Part shown: one piece after another, positions 7,203-15,483 of the stretch
Layout: each line of letters opens with the position of its first letter
Position numbering within the stretch: position 1 is the stretch's first letter
NCBI RefSeq assembly: GCF_020447315.1
Contig: NZ_JAJADQ010000004.1
Span: forward strand, 248,001-312,000
From: Hymenobacter nitidus
GTDB taxonomy: Bacteria > Bacteroidota > Bacteroidia > Cytophagales > Hymenobacteraceae
DNA: 64,000 nt
Direction of reading: 5' to 3'
Notes under the pieces: generated by a model
The model's input: only the letters and a program-made list of their open reading frames with translations
Told to the model about the DNA's origin: nothing
Databases searched by the model: none
Program-made: the position numbers and the translations under genes

Positions 7203-8504
7203 CTAAACCTCTACCTCGTCCGACTCGGCGGCGGGCACCAGACCCAGTACCGCCCGCTGATGGCGCATTTCGTCGAACTCGCCCTCACTCTTAGCAATGA
7301 CCAGCGTGGCTACTCCGTTGCCGATAACATTGGTAATAGCCCGGGCCTCCGACATAAACCGGTCGACGCCCAGCAGCAGGGCCACACCCTCCACCGGAAT
7401 GATTCGGGTGGCCGCCAGCGTGGACGCCAGCACGATAAAGCCCGAGCCCGTGACGCCTGCCGCGCCCTTGCTGGTCAGCATCAGAATCCCGATTAACGTC
7501 AGCTCCTGAGTTAGGGAAAGCTCGATACCAAACGCCTGGGCCAGGAAAATAGTGGCAATGGACAGGTAAATGGAGGTGCCATCCAGGTTGAAGGAGTAGC
7601 CTGTCGGAATGACCAGCCCGGCCACCGAGCGGGAGCAGCCGTAGCGTTCCAGCTTATCAATCATGCGCGGCAGAGCCGATTCGGACGAAGACGTGCCCAG
7701 CACCAGCAGAATTTCCTCCTTGATAAAGCCCAAAAAGCGCCACAAACTCAGGCCATAGTAGCGCATAATCAGGTTCAGAACCCCAAAAATGAACAGGAAC
7801 ATGGTCAGATACACCACTAGCATCAGCTTGCCCAGGGGTAGTAGCGTGGCCAGCCCGTATTTGCCCACGGTGAAGGCCATGCCGCCGAAAGCGCCCAGTG
7901 GCGCCAGCTTCATGACCAGGCCCAGCACGGCAAACATAGCGTGCGACAACCGCTCGAAGGTGGCAATCAGCGGCTCGCTGTAGGCCGGGGCAATGCGGCT
8001 CAGGGCCAGGCCAAAGAGCACCGCAAACAGCAGCACCTGCAGCACGTCGCCCTCGGCGAAGGCACCCACCACGCTGTGGGGCACTATATGGGTAAAGAAC
8101 TCGACCCAGTTCATGTCACTGGCCTGGGCCGTGTATTTGGAGGCCTCGGCAGCCTGCGCGGCCGTTTGGGTGGCTACCGAGGCGCGGGCGTCGATGCCCG
8201 CGCCGGGCTGGGTGAAGTTGGCGGCCGTAATGCCGATGACCAGGGCCAGGGTCGTCACAATTTCGAAATACAACAGGGCTTTGCCGCCCACGCGGCCCAC
8301 TTTTTTCAGGTCGCCCATGCCCCCGATGCCCAGCACCACCGTCAGGAAGATGATAGGGGCAATGAGCATCTTGATCAGGTTGATGAACGTGTCGCCGATG
8401 GGCTTGAGGGCCGCTCCGAAGTTGGGAAACAGCGCCCCGACCAGAATACCCAGCGAAATGGCCGTGAGAACCTGAAACGTGAGGTTGGAAGTGAATTTTT
8501 TCAT
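7203..8504 (-). CDS. Dicarboxylate/amino acid:cation symporter (DAACS family)
   Basis: A 433-residue multi-pass membrane transporter of the GltP/DctA/GltPh fold. The re-entrant hairpin shows the serine-rich [12 protein letters not shown] motif, then the [10 protein letters not shown] segment of TM7 and the [16 protein letters not shown] hairpin 2. These form the cation/substrate site for C4-dicarboxylates, glutamate or aspartate. The start at ATG 8504 ([17 protein letters not shown]) matches the family; the longer frame to 8573 is unlikely. A GC-rich hairpin lies 17 bases upstream of the start codon. Substrate specificity between Glu/Asp and succinate/malate cannot be told from the sequence by eye. 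Confidence 0.93.
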   Translation of the reverse strand: MKKFTSNLTFQVLTAISLGILVGALFPNFGAALKPIGDTFINLIKMLIAPIIFLTVVLGIGGMGDLKKVGRVGGKALLYFEIVTTLALVIGITAANFTQPGAGIDARASVATQTAAQAAEASKYTAQASDMNWVEFFTHIVPHSVVGAFAEGDVLQVLLFAVLFGLALSRIAPAYSEPLIATFERLSHAMFAVLGLVMKLAPLGAFGGMAFTVGKYGLATLLPLGKLMLVVYLTMFLFIFGVLNLIMRYYGLSLWRFLGFIKEEILLVLGTSSSESALPRMIDKLERYGCSRSVAGLVIPTGYSFNLDGTSIYLSIATIFLAQAFGIELSLTQELTLIGILMLTSKGAAGVTGSGFIVLASTLAATRIIPVEGVALLLGVDRFMSEARAITNVIGNGVATLVIAKSEGEFDEMRHQRAVLGLVPAAESDEVEV

Positions 8505-8520
8505 AGCAGAGCAAGCAGGC

Positions 8521-8551
8521 CGCCCCCTTTTTGCATCAGCAGAAGGGGGCG
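8521..8551 (-). other. GC-rich hairpin just upstream of the symporter start
   Basis: Perfect 9-bp arms cgccccctt (8521-8529) and aagggggcg (8543-8551) around a 13-nt loop. In the mRNA it would sit 17 bases before the start codon, close to the ribosome footprint, so it may restrain translation or protect the transcript. The rest of 8552-8901 holds no ORF I would call; only weak hairpins and the A+T-rich stretch near 8755-8790 were seen, which probably carries the promoter of the stress-protein gene. Confidence 0.4.
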
Positions 8552-8901
8552 CAGCCTCGCGGGAAAAGTCCAATCAGCCAGCCACCGTGGGCTGGGAGTG
8601 GGCGTGAAGATACCCCGAATCATATCTACTGCGCCGGGTGGCCGGGGCTGCGCCGGTTAAGCACTGCTGGGCAAGGGCGCAAGTAGCGGCAGCCGCCCGG
8701 CGGGCGAAGGGTAGCTGTTTGGTGCTGGTTGAGCCCAGCAATTACCCGCTGGTATAGTTGTGACAATTATAAATAATGTCTATATTATCCAGGTTGATTC
8801 CCCGCTCTATCAACTCCGCCAGATACCCGCGCGCGGGGCAGGATGGCCGGCCTTCCCAGGCGCTGTTTGCTCACTCAGTTGCTCACTCAGGTTCCGCTCC
8901 T

Positions 8902-9747
8902 ATGAAAAACATCCTGGTACCCACCGATTTTTCCGCCGCCGCCCACAATGCCTTCGAGGTGGCGTTGCGCTTGGCCCAGCGCACCGGCGGCAGCGTCACG
9001 CTACTGCACGTGGAAGAGCACCCCGATACGCCCCGGTTCAGCTCGTCGGGCGGCCGTATGGGAGCCAACAGCATCGAGGACGTGTTCATGCTTAAGCTTT
9101 TGCAGAAGATTAAGCACCAGATGCACGAGCTAATGGCCGAAGGGCGCCGCCTCGCGCCCGAAGTACCGGTACACGATCTGCTGCGCACGTCCAGCCTGGT
9201 CAATTCGGTGCTGGAGGTAATTGCCGAGCGCCACATCGATCTGGTGGTGATGGGCGCCCAGAAGCACAGCGCCTGGCAGCACTTTTTTGCCGGCTCCAAC
9301 ACCGAGCGGCTGGTGCGCACCGCCACCTGCCCGGTGCTCACGGTGAAGCACCCCGAAATGCAGTTCAATGTGCAGCACATCGTATTTCCCTCCGACTTTT
9401 CGGACGAAGCCGACCGCGCCGTACCCGATTTGCAGCGCATCCAGGCCGTTTTCCCCGATGCTACCCTGCACCTGCTCAAAGTAGTGCCCGACATTGACCA
9501 GTACGCCGCCGCCATGGCCCGCATTCAGTCGTTTGCCGAGCGCCATCAGCTGACCCACGTCGAGCCGGAGGTAATCGACGCGGCCGACGTCAGCGTCGGT
9601 ATTCCGCTGTTTGCCCAGCAGGCTCACGCCGATCTGGTGGTAATGCCCACGCACGCCCATACCGGCCTCAGCCATTACCTGCACCACAATGTGGCCGAAA
9701 ACGTGGCCGTGCATGCCGCCCCGCCGGTGCTCACGTTTCGGTTGTAG
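8902..9747 (+). CDS. Universal stress protein with two UspA domains
   Basis: A 281-residue tandem UspA protein. Domain 1 (about 1-150) begins MKNILVPTDFSAAAHNAFEVALRLAQ and ends VVMGAQKHSAW...CPVLTVK, with a partial ATP-binding G-x-x-x...GS pattern. Domain 2 (about 155-281) begins IVFPSDFSDEADRAV and ends VVMPTHAHTG...PPVLTFRL and lacks the Gly/Ser end of the nucleotide motif. Cytoplasmic USPs help in starvation, redox or hypoxia adaptation. ATG 8902 gives the family N-terminus; the frame extends to 8776 without USP similarity. The gene is monocistronic: divergent from the symporter and closed by a terminator at 9773. Confidence 0.9.
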   Translation: MKNILVPTDFSAAAHNAFEVALRLAQRTGGSVTLLHVEEHPDTPRFSSSGGRMGANSIEDVFMLKLLQKIKHQMHELMAEGRRLAPEVPVHDLLRTSSLVNSVLEVIAERHIDLVVMGAQKHSAWQHFFAGSNTERLVRTATCPVLTVKHPEMQFNVQHIVFPSDFSDEADRAVPDLQRIQAVFPDATLHLLKVVPDIDQYAAAMARIQSFAERHQLTHVEPEVIDAADVSVGIPLFAQQAHADLVVMPTHAHTGLSHYLHHNVAENVAVHAAPPVLTFRL

Positions 9748-9772
9748 TCAGCAGTAAATGAATAACATGAAG

Positions 9773-9800
9773 CAGCCGCTCCCCACAGGGCGGCTGTTTT
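9773..9800 (+). terminator. Intrinsic terminator after the stress-protein gene
   Basis: Arms cagccgc (9773-9779) and gcggctg (9790-9796), loop of about 10 bases, then TTTT. It lies 25 bases after the stop codon. Confidence 0.75.
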
Positions 9801-10038
9801 GCTTGTTACCCTGAGCTGCTCAAGAGCATTCCGGTTTGTGATGACAGCTTCCGGGAAAAAGCACTAGTCTGTTTGCAAATGACTGATAGACAAGTTTGTA
9901 AATAAAGTGCTGCGCATGGTGCAGAGAAGTATGATCTGGTTGATTGATACAAGAGGAAAACCTGAGCAGCCTTTTGCCGGTTGAAACAGCCGGCCGGTTG
10001 CTACCGGCCCGCACCCACACTTACCCAACTCTTCACAC

Positions 10039-10881
10039 ATGGCTACTACCCCCAAACACTGGTTTATTACCGGCGTCAGCACCGGTTTCGGCGCGGCGCT
10101 GGCCGACTTGCTCCTCGAAAAAGGCGACAAAGTAGCGGCCACGTTCCGTCAGCAGGAGCAGGCCGATGCGTTTACTCACAAAGCCGGAGCTAACGGCCGC
10201 GGCTTCGTGGTGGAAGTCACCGACGAGGCCCAGGTAAAGCAGGGCATTACTGACGCCATTCAATATTTTGGCCATTTGGACGTCATCGTCAACAACGCGG
10301 GCTACGGCTCCCTGGGCAGCATCGAGGAAATTGACGCGGCCGAGGTGCAGCGCCAGTTCGACGTGAACGTATTCGGGCCCCTGCACGTGCTGCGGGCCGT
10401 GCTGCCCCACCTGCGCGAGCGGCGCAGCGGCCACGTGCTCAACATCACCAGCATCGGCGGGCTGAAGACCTTCCCCGGTGTGGGCGTGTATAATGCCAGC
10501 AAGTTTGCCCTCGAGGCCATCGGCGAAAGCCTGGCCCAGCAGGTAGCTCCGCTCGGCATCAAGGTCACCAACATCGAGCCCAGCGGCTTCCGCACCGATT
10601 GGGCCGGCCGCTCGGCCAACATTGTTACCACCGGTATCGAGGACTACCAGGCTACGGTGGGCGAAAACCTGAAGGGCATTCAGGGTTACAGCGGCCGCCA
10701 ACCCGGCGACCCGCAGCGTGCCGCCCAGATTATGTACGACCTGGTGCGCCAGGAAAATCCGCCTCTGCACTTGCCCCTGGGCAAAGCGGCCGTGAAAGGC
10801 GCCCGCGAGAAATTTGCAGCCCTGGTAAAGGAGCTGGAAGGCGTGGCCCCCACCGGCGACTCCGCCGATTTCCCGGAGTAG
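10039..10881 (+). CDS. Short-chain dehydrogenase/reductase (classical SDR)
   Basis: A 280-residue Rossmann-fold oxidoreductase. The NAD(P)-binding motif is TGVSTGFG (11-18), NNAG is at 85-88, and the catalytic residues are S138 (NITSIGG), Y151 and K155 (YNASK). The third glycine pattern and the following R/Q-rich strand (ATFRQQEQ) suit NADP(H). The substrate is unknown; the C-terminal layout (PSGFRTDWAGRSA) is common in SDRs acting on small alcohols or ketones. It stands alone between terminators, so its neighbours give no help. Confidence 0.9.
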   Translation: MATTPKHWFITGVSTGFGAALADLLLEKGDKVAATFRQQEQADAFTHKAGANGRGFVVEVTDEAQVKQGITDAIQYFGHLDVIVNNAGYGSLGSIEEIDAAEVQRQFDVNVFGPLHVLRAVLPHLRERRSGHVLNITSIGGLKTFPGVGVYNASKFALEAIGESLAQQVAPLGIKVTNIEPSGFRTDWAGRSANIVTTGIEDYQATVGENLKGIQGYSGRQPGDPQRAAQIMYDLVRQENPPLHLPLGKAAVKGAREKFAALVKELEGVAPTGDSADFPE

Positions 10882-10913
10882 GCGGTGCTTTCGTCAGCCA
10901 TCCGGCTTGTCAT

Positions 10914-10960
10914 CCACACGAAAAAGCCCGGAGCACATTGCTCCGGGCTTTTTCGTGTGG
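10914..10960. terminator. Strong bidirectional terminator
   Basis: A perfect 21-bp stem: 10914-10934 pairs with 10940-10960 around the loop acatt. The core AAAAAGCCCGGAGC / GCTCCGGGCTTTTT gives T-runs on both strands. It ends the SDR gene on the plus strand and could end the tiny minus-strand ORFs at 11019-11278. Confidence 0.9.
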
Positions 10961-11018
10961 GCCCGTCCGAAGGCTCCAGGGGGGTAAGGTAATAAGATAG
11001 CAGGTTGGTAGATAAGAA

Positions 11019-11180
11019 TCAGGCTACTTGTTTCATAGCGTTGTTGCTGGCCGGAACCAGGGAGTGGTTAGCCGGGGAGTCAGGGCCAGCGGTGTGCAGC
11101 CTTGGGCCGCGGGCCGCGGGCTTGCGGTACCCAAACGCGCCGGGCCGGTAGCCAAAGCCGGGGCAGGCCGCGCGGGTCAT
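11019..11180 (-). CDS. Possible small protein (53 aa), uncertain
   Basis: ATG 11180 to TGA 11019 encodes a Gly/Pro/Arg-rich peptide ending PASNNAMKQVA. Its start overlaps the stop of the 33-codon ORF at 11177-11278 in an ATGA, the arrangement typical of translational coupling. Alternatively the two may be one small gene broken by a frameshift, or chance ORFs in a GC-rich spacer. No family is recognised. Confidence 0.25.
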   Translation of the reverse strand: MTRAACPGFGYRPGAFGYRKPAARGPRLHTAGPDSPANHSLVPASNNAMKQVA

Positions 11181-11278
11181 ACAAACAAGCTGGCCGTGGT
11201 GACGGGCTCGGGGCCGCGTGGGGCCGGGCGCAGTGCGGCCGCAACGTACAACAGGCAGTTTTTCAGCAGGAAAGACAT
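11177..11278 (-). CDS. Possible small membrane or exported peptide (33 aa), uncertain
   Basis: ATG 11278 to TGA 11177. The N-terminus MSFLLKNCLLYVAAALRPAP is hydrophobic with one Lys, like a short signal or membrane segment. It overlaps the next small ORF by 4 bases. The promoter-like CAACTTTGC ~40 bases upstream on the minus strand has one mismatch to TAnnTTTG. The rest of the 10961-11404 spacer holds nothing else I can support. Confidence 0.3.
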   Translation of the reverse strand: MSFLLKNCLLYVAAALRPAPRGPEPVTTASLFV

Positions 11279-11404
11279 AAGCAGCTAGTTTGCAGGAGTT
11301 ATTTTACGCTGCAAAGTTGCCGTGCTCCTATTACCCCAGTATGCCGCCAGCATCAAGAATATGTTAGCTGCCTCGGCAGCCAGCCGATGTGGCGGACGCT
11401 GTAC

Positions 11405-12487
11405 TTAAGTGCCGGCTTGCAGCGTCCGATAGCGGGCCAGGGCTTCAAGGCAGAAGCCGGTCGTCATTTCCTCGGACCCCCAGCCCAGCAGCAGCTTGGG
11501 GCCGCCGTAGTAGAGCAGCCACCGTGGCCAGGAGCCGTGAGCGAATTGGGCCTGCAGGATGTAGCGCACGGCCGCCTCCAGCTCGGGCGGGGCGGCGCGC
11601 AGGTTCAGCAGGCTGCACACGGCCCAGGCCGTATCGGCCAGGGTTTCGCCGAGGCGGCCGTCGGGCTTGGCCTGGGCCAGAATCCGGTCGATGATGGGCT
11701 GGCGCAGCGGCTCCAGCTTGGTGATGCCGACGTAATAGTTGCGGGTAAAAAAGTAGTACACGAAAAACGGGTCCCGGTACCACAGGTCGCAGTCGGCCTC
11801 TTTATTCTCCCGGATAATGCGCAGCAGGAAGTCGATTACGGGCTGGGTTTCCGGAATATCGCCCAGGTAGAATAAGGCATTGGCATTCACCACGCCGTCT
11901 ATGTCGTTGCGGCTGGCTTCCACGCCGTACCAGAACAGAAGGCTTTGCACGGGCCGCAGCAGCTCGGGCAAGGTGATGCGCCAGAACGTGCGGTTTTTTA
12001 CGAAGCGAAACCGCAGCAGAAACCAGGAATAAAACAGGCCCTCATCGTTGCGGTTGGCCAGTATCAGCGGGATGTTCGTCGGCACCGGGCAGGCAATGCC
12101 CCGGGCCCGCAGCAGCGCCGATACGCATGAGGTATCGTCAATATCGAGCGGGCATAGGTAGCGCAAGCGGTGGTAGTTCGTGAAGTGGTTCCAGACACCG
12201 CCGCGGTTCATCTGCCCGCGCAGAAACTCGGCGGCTCTCGTTACGATTTCGTCGACCAGCGGCACCTCCGGCAGGTGCAGCAGGGAGTGGGCAATCAGGG
12301 AGGATGGAAATACGGAGCTGTCGGAGTACGTCCAGCCCAGCATGGGGGCTTCCTTGGCGCAGTGGACGGCAAACTCCCCGCTGGGAAACTGGTGCTGGTG
12401 CAAAAAGGCTACGGCCCGCGTTATGGCTTGGTCGAGGTGGGCGGGGAGCAGGGTGGTATCAGTGGCAACTAGCGGTTCGGGCGGCAT
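11405..12487 (-). CDS. Terpene-cyclase-like alpha/alpha-barrel protein with DxDD motif
   Basis: A 360-residue protein of the prenyltransferase/squalene-cyclase repeat superfamily. QW-like turns are seen at Q33-F39 (QFPSGEF), Q92-W99 (QMNRGGVW) and Q314-W320 (QFAHGSW). Residues 115-118 are DIDD followed by TS, matching the DxDD(T) acid motif that protonates substrates in class II terpene cyclases; a second ADTAWAV repeat motif is at 284-290. At 360 residues it is about half the length of squalene-hopene cyclases, so it may be a single-domain cyclase or a non-catalytic relative. There is no signal peptide or membrane segment. It is divergent from a UbiA-type prenyltransferase, which supports a prenyl-lipid role. 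The product is unknown. Confidence 0.7.
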   Translation of the reverse strand: MPPEPLVATDTTLLPAHLDQAITRAVAFLHQHQFPSGEFAVHCAKEAPMLGWTYSDSSVFPSSLIAHSLLHLPEVPLVDEIVTRAAEFLRGQMNRGGVWNHFTNYHRLRYLCPLDIDDTSCVSALLRARGIACPVPTNIPLILANRNDEGLFYSWFLLRFRFVKNRTFWRITLPELLRPVQSLLFWYGVEASRNDIDGVVNANALFYLGDIPETQPVIDFLLRIIRENKEADCDLWYRDPFFVYYFFTRNYYVGITKLEPLRQPIIDRILAQAKPDGRLGETLADTAWAVCSLLNLRAAPPELEAAVRYILQAQFAHGSWPRWLLYYGGPKLLLGWGSEEMTTGFCLEALARYRTLQAGT

Positions 12488-12797
12488 ACAACTTCAGGGT
12501 ATAGGCAGGATTTGGCGCGGCCAAACCAGAGGGGTAATGGCGAAAGTACGACTAGCGCGGGGATGGGCGAGCCAGTAATCCGGTGCGCACTGGGTTGGCC
12601 CGGTTATATACGGCCGGAAATAGTGGCTAGCAGGTTATTAGTCAACTGCCCAAGCTGAAAAAATTGCGGGTAAAAAAATTAATGTTGCAACAGGTATACT
12701 CACAAAATAGTAATTTTTTCTTTACTTTGTACAATAATAAGCACGGCGGCGGCACTAGCGGAAGTTGACGGTACTTATCTGGTTACAACTTACTGTT
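12488..12797. promoter_or_regulatory. Divergent intergenic region between cyclase-like and UbiA genes
   Basis: A 310-base spacer. The half next to the UbiA gene (about 12655-12740) is strikingly A+T-rich for this genome, and TTACTTTG at 12722-12729 is one mismatch from the TAnnTTTG -7 element, ~70 bases before the UbiA ATG. On the minus strand TACTTTCG near 12546 is a comparable near-match for the cyclase-like gene. No ORF or RNA fold is evident. Confidence 0.4.
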
Positions 12798-13847
12798 ATG
12801 TCACGAGTACAAGCTGCCCCACTACAGGGCTTCAGCGGTCAACTGGCCGAAATAGCCCGGGTGCAGGATTGGTGGAGCTGCAAATTCTCTCCCGTTTTAG
12901 CCACGTTTTACGCCTCAGCCTGCCTGACCGGCCTGCCCGTCTGGCCCCTGCTGCCCCAACTGCTGCTGCTGCTGCTGGGCCTGACGGTGGGCGCTACCTA
13001 CGTCAGTGTTATCAACGACTGGACCGACCAGGCCGATGACCACGCCGGGGGCAAATACAACCGACTGGCCAACAAATCCAGGGCTTTTCCAACGATTCTG
13101 TTGCTGTTGTGCCTAGGTACCGGCCTGGTGCTGGGTATTTATTTCTGGCGCTGCAGCCCCCTGAGCGGCTTGTTATACCTGGGCTCGTGGGTGGCGTTTT
13201 CCTGTTATTCCCTACCCCCAATCCGGCTGAAGAAGCGGGGGCTGGCCGGGGTGCTCTCCGATGCCGCAGGGTCCCACTTCTTTCCTCAGCTGCTCACCGT
13301 TTCCCTCGTTGCCGCCTGGACCGACCAAACCCTGCCGACGCTGTGGTACGCTGCCGTGGGCGTTTGGGCCCTGGCCTGTGGCCTGCGCAATATACTGCTG
13401 CACCAGCTCGATGATGTGGAAGCGGATGCGCAGGCCGGCGTCACGACGTGGGTAACGCTGCGGGGGGCGCGCTTTGCCCAGCGGTTTGGGCAGTTCGTGG
13501 TGTTTCCGGTTGAAGTGCTGGCCTTTGGCAGCATGCTGGTGATAAGCCAGCAACTCTGGCCGGTGCTGCTGCTGCTGGTCTATGCGGGTCTGGAGGTATT
13601 CAAGTGGCGGCTGTGGAGTAGCCCGCCCATGGTGCTGCAGCCCAACTCCCGCATTATGCTGGGCGAATACTACGAGGTTTTCTACCCGCTGGCCTTCGTA
13701 CTGGCCCTGAGTGCGCGCCACCCGATTGATGGCTGGGTGCTGGCCCTGCACCTGCTGCTGTTTGGCCTGCGCTTCTGGCAAACGCTGCGGCTCGTTGGCT
13801 GGGCGGGCTCGTTGGTGGTGCGCAAAATACTAAGCCGCGTCGGCTAG
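12798..13847 (+). CDS. UbiA-family prenyltransferase
   Basis: A 349-residue integral membrane protein with about eight or nine hydrophobic segments. The first Asp-rich motif NDWTDQADD (73-81) fits NDxxDxxxD, the second is DDVEAD (205-210), and the YSLPPIRLKKRG loop (137-148) is the usual UbiA signature. These enzymes transfer a polyprenyl group to an aromatic or other acceptor using Mg-diphosphate chemistry; some relatives cyclise terpenes. ATG 12798 is preferred to the TTG at 12765. The acceptor is unknown. It is divergent from the DxDD protein and its 3' end overlaps the convergent glycosyltransferase by 4 bases, suggesting a three-gene prenyl-lipid locus. Confidence 0.85.
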   Translation: MSRVQAAPLQGFSGQLAEIARVQDWWSCKFSPVLATFYASACLTGLPVWPLLPQLLLLLLGLTVGATYVSVINDWTDQADDHAGGKYNRLANKSRAFPTILLLLCLGTGLVLGIYFWRCSPLSGLLYLGSWVAFSCYSLPPIRLKKRGLAGVLSDAAGSHFFPQLLTVSLVAAWTDQTLPTLWYAAVGVWALACGLRNILLHQLDDVEADAQAGVTTWVTLRGARFAQRFGQFVVFPVEVLAFGSMLVISQQLWPVLLLLVYAGLEVFKWRLWSSPPMVLQPNSRIMLGEYYEVFYPLAFVLALSARHPIDGWVLALHLLLFGLRFWQTLRLVGWAGSLVVRKILSRVG

Positions 13848-15049
13848 GAAACGGCGGCCGGAATAAGGCCCAGCAGCTTGCGGGCCAGCTGCTGGGGCGC
13901 GTCGGTAGGAACGGCCGCCCGGGCCTGACGCGCGGCTTCGGCCCCCATCTGCGGCCAACTGGTCCGGTGGGTCCAGGCTCTTTCCAGCGCCTCATCCAGA
14001 GCCTCCACCGTCGCGGCAGCGGCCAGAAACCCCGTTACGTTATCGGCCAGCAGCTCGGCCATGCCGCCTGCGTTGGCCGCAATTGTGGGGCGCCCCGACA
14101 GCATGGCTTCGACCAGCGCCAAAGGCAGGCCCTCGTGGCGCGAAGGCAGAATCAGGGCCTGGTGCTGCTGCCAGATGTGCGTTACATCGGGCAGGTAGCC
14201 GCCGAAGCTCACGGCGGCGCGCAGATCCAGAAAATCAACCATATCCCGCAGAGCCAGCTCATCCGGACCATCGCCGTAAAAGGAAACGTGCAAGGGCCGC
14301 TGCCGCCATTTGGGCTGGGCCAGCACTTGTAGCAACAGGTCCTGCCCCTTGTCGGGGATGTGCAGGCGCGCCACGCACGCCAGACGTACCACCCCGTCTG
14401 AAGCGGTAGCGGGACTAGGTAATTCGCCCGCAAATGGCACGTTGTAGGGGTTCCAGACAACTTCGGCTGCTGGCAGGCGCTGGCCCAGCTGCAGTTGGGT
14501 TAGCTCCAGGTTGTGGCGCGAAACAAAGAAGCATTGGCGGGCCGTCCGGAAAATCTGCTGTATCAATGCCCGCTCCAGATTTGGGGGCAGAAAGAAGTCG
14601 ATGGCCTTCTGCGACAAAAGCACGTAGGCAAAGCCCAGGCGCCGACACACATCCGCCAGAATAAAGCCGTCGTAATTCGAGCCCTGGGAAATGACGATGA
14701 GGTCGGGCGCTAAGGTCCGTAGCCCCCGGCTTAGGATCTGCTGGCTGATTTTGCGCCAGGTGAACTGCCAGCGGTAGGGCAACAGCCGGTTGGTAACCCG
14801 CTTGCGCAAGGTAACGGGCAGCGCCAGATCCGTAACCGGACAGCCAGCCTCGCGCAGGGCTATGATGCGCCGGTGCCGCACATCCACATTCGTTTTGAAA
14901 GCCTGCACTGTGTGGCCCGCGCGAGCCAGCAGCAGGGCCGTGCCGGCCCATAGCTCTTCGCTACCACCCCATTCCCCGGTGCAGGAACTCACAAAGGCAA
15001 TACGCAGGGACGCGGCCGAAACAGCAGGAGTGACGGATGTTCTGGTCAC
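13844..15049 (-). CDS. GT4-family glycosyltransferase
   Basis: A 401-residue GT-B enzyme. The N-terminal acceptor domain opens with RIAFVSSCTGEWGGSEELWAG (glycine-rich loop), and the C-terminal donor domain has the GT4 EX7E motif in RHEGLPLALVEAMLSGRP with IAANAGGMAELL after it. It transfers a sugar from a nucleotide-sugar with retention of configuration; donor and acceptor are unknown. It has no membrane segment. It converges on the UbiA gene with a 4-base overlap of stop codons. A glycosylation step on the product of the cyclase/UbiA genes is possible but is inference from position only. Confidence 0.88.
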   Translation of the reverse strand: MTRTSVTPAVSAASLRIAFVSSCTGEWGGSEELWAGTALLLARAGHTVQAFKTNVDVRHRRIIALREAGCPVTDLALPVTLRKRVTNRLLPYRWQFTWRKISQQILSRGLRTLAPDLIVISQGSNYDGFILADVCRRLGFAYVLLSQKAIDFFLPPNLERALIQQIFRTARQCFFVSRHNLELTQLQLGQRLPAAEVVWNPYNVPFAGELPSPATASDGVVRLACVARLHIPDKGQDLLLQVLAQPKWRQRPLHVSFYGDGPDELALRDMVDFLDLRAAVSFGGYLPDVTHIWQQHQALILPSRHEGLPLALVEAMLSGRPTIAANAGGMAELLADNVTGFLAAAATVEALDEALERAWTHRTSWPQMGAEAARQARAAVPTDAPQQLARKLLGLIPAAVS

Positions 15050-15136
15050 GAAATCGAAGGGTAATTATAAAAGGCAGAGTATAGTTGACCAGCCTGTATC
15101 GTGACTTTCCGGGGAAGGTAAGACGGCTATATCCTT

Positions 15137-15170
15137 CAAATATACGCCGCCATGGCCGAAGAGATGTTAA
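15137..15170 (-). promoter_or_regulatory. Putative promoter of the glycosyltransferase gene
   Basis: A perfect -7 element TATATTTG on the minus strand (15144-15137), ~90 bases before the start codon. The best -33 candidate is TTA (15170-15168) with a 23-nt spacer, which is long, so confidence is limited. Nothing else was recognised in 15171-15315. Confidence 0.4.
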
Positions 15171-15315
15171 CTGAACTATTTAGTTCGGGTAAGTAGCAGT
15201 AAAACAGGCGAAAAGGGTTGACTGAAGCAGCCGCAAGAGTGGTTGGACGGTGCATTCAGTGCTGTAATATTACCGGCCGGGTAAGGATAGTGAAGCGTTA
15301 TTTTACCGGAAAGCA

Positions 15316-15367
15316 AAAAGCCTGAAAAACGGCTTCTGTTACCAGATCTGCTGCTTTTCAGGCTTTT
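15316..15367 (-). terminator. Terminator after tRNA-Leu
   Basis: Perfect 13-bp arms aaaagcctgaaaa (15316-15328) and ttttcaggctttt (15355-15367) with a 26-base loop. It follows the tRNA on the minus strand by 16 bases and has a T-run on each side. Confidence 0.7.
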
Positions 15368-15383
15368 CGTACGTGTATTCTAG

Positions 15384-15465
15384 TACCCAGAGCCGGGGTC
15401 GAACCGGCACATCTTTCGATATCGGTGTTTGAGACCGACGCGTCTACCGATTCCGCCATCTGGGC
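15384..15465 (-). tRNA. tRNA-Leu (anticodon CAA)
   Basis: 82 nt on the minus strand. The acceptor GCCCAGA pairs with TCTGGGT plus discriminator A. The D-arm holds GGCGGAATCGGTAGACGC, the anticodon stem TCGGT/ACCGA encloses the loop CTCAAAC (CAA, reading UUG), and a class II variable arm is followed by the T-arm GCCGGTTCGACCCCGGC. CCA is not encoded. The gene begins only 18 bases after the hscB stop codon on the same strand, so it may be processed from that transcript. Confidence 0.96.
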
Positions 15466-15483
15466 TTGTCACGTTCCCACAAC

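Noticed and set aside
8755..8790. FNR/CRP-like box (TTGTGACAA) before the universal stress protein gene
   Set aside because: Only a 9-base palindrome, no match to a full 14-16 base site; too weak to call.
11102..11875. 257-codon plus-strand ORF over the 3' part of the cyclase-like gene
   Set aside because: Mostly antisense to the DxDD protein, which has clear motifs on the minus strand.
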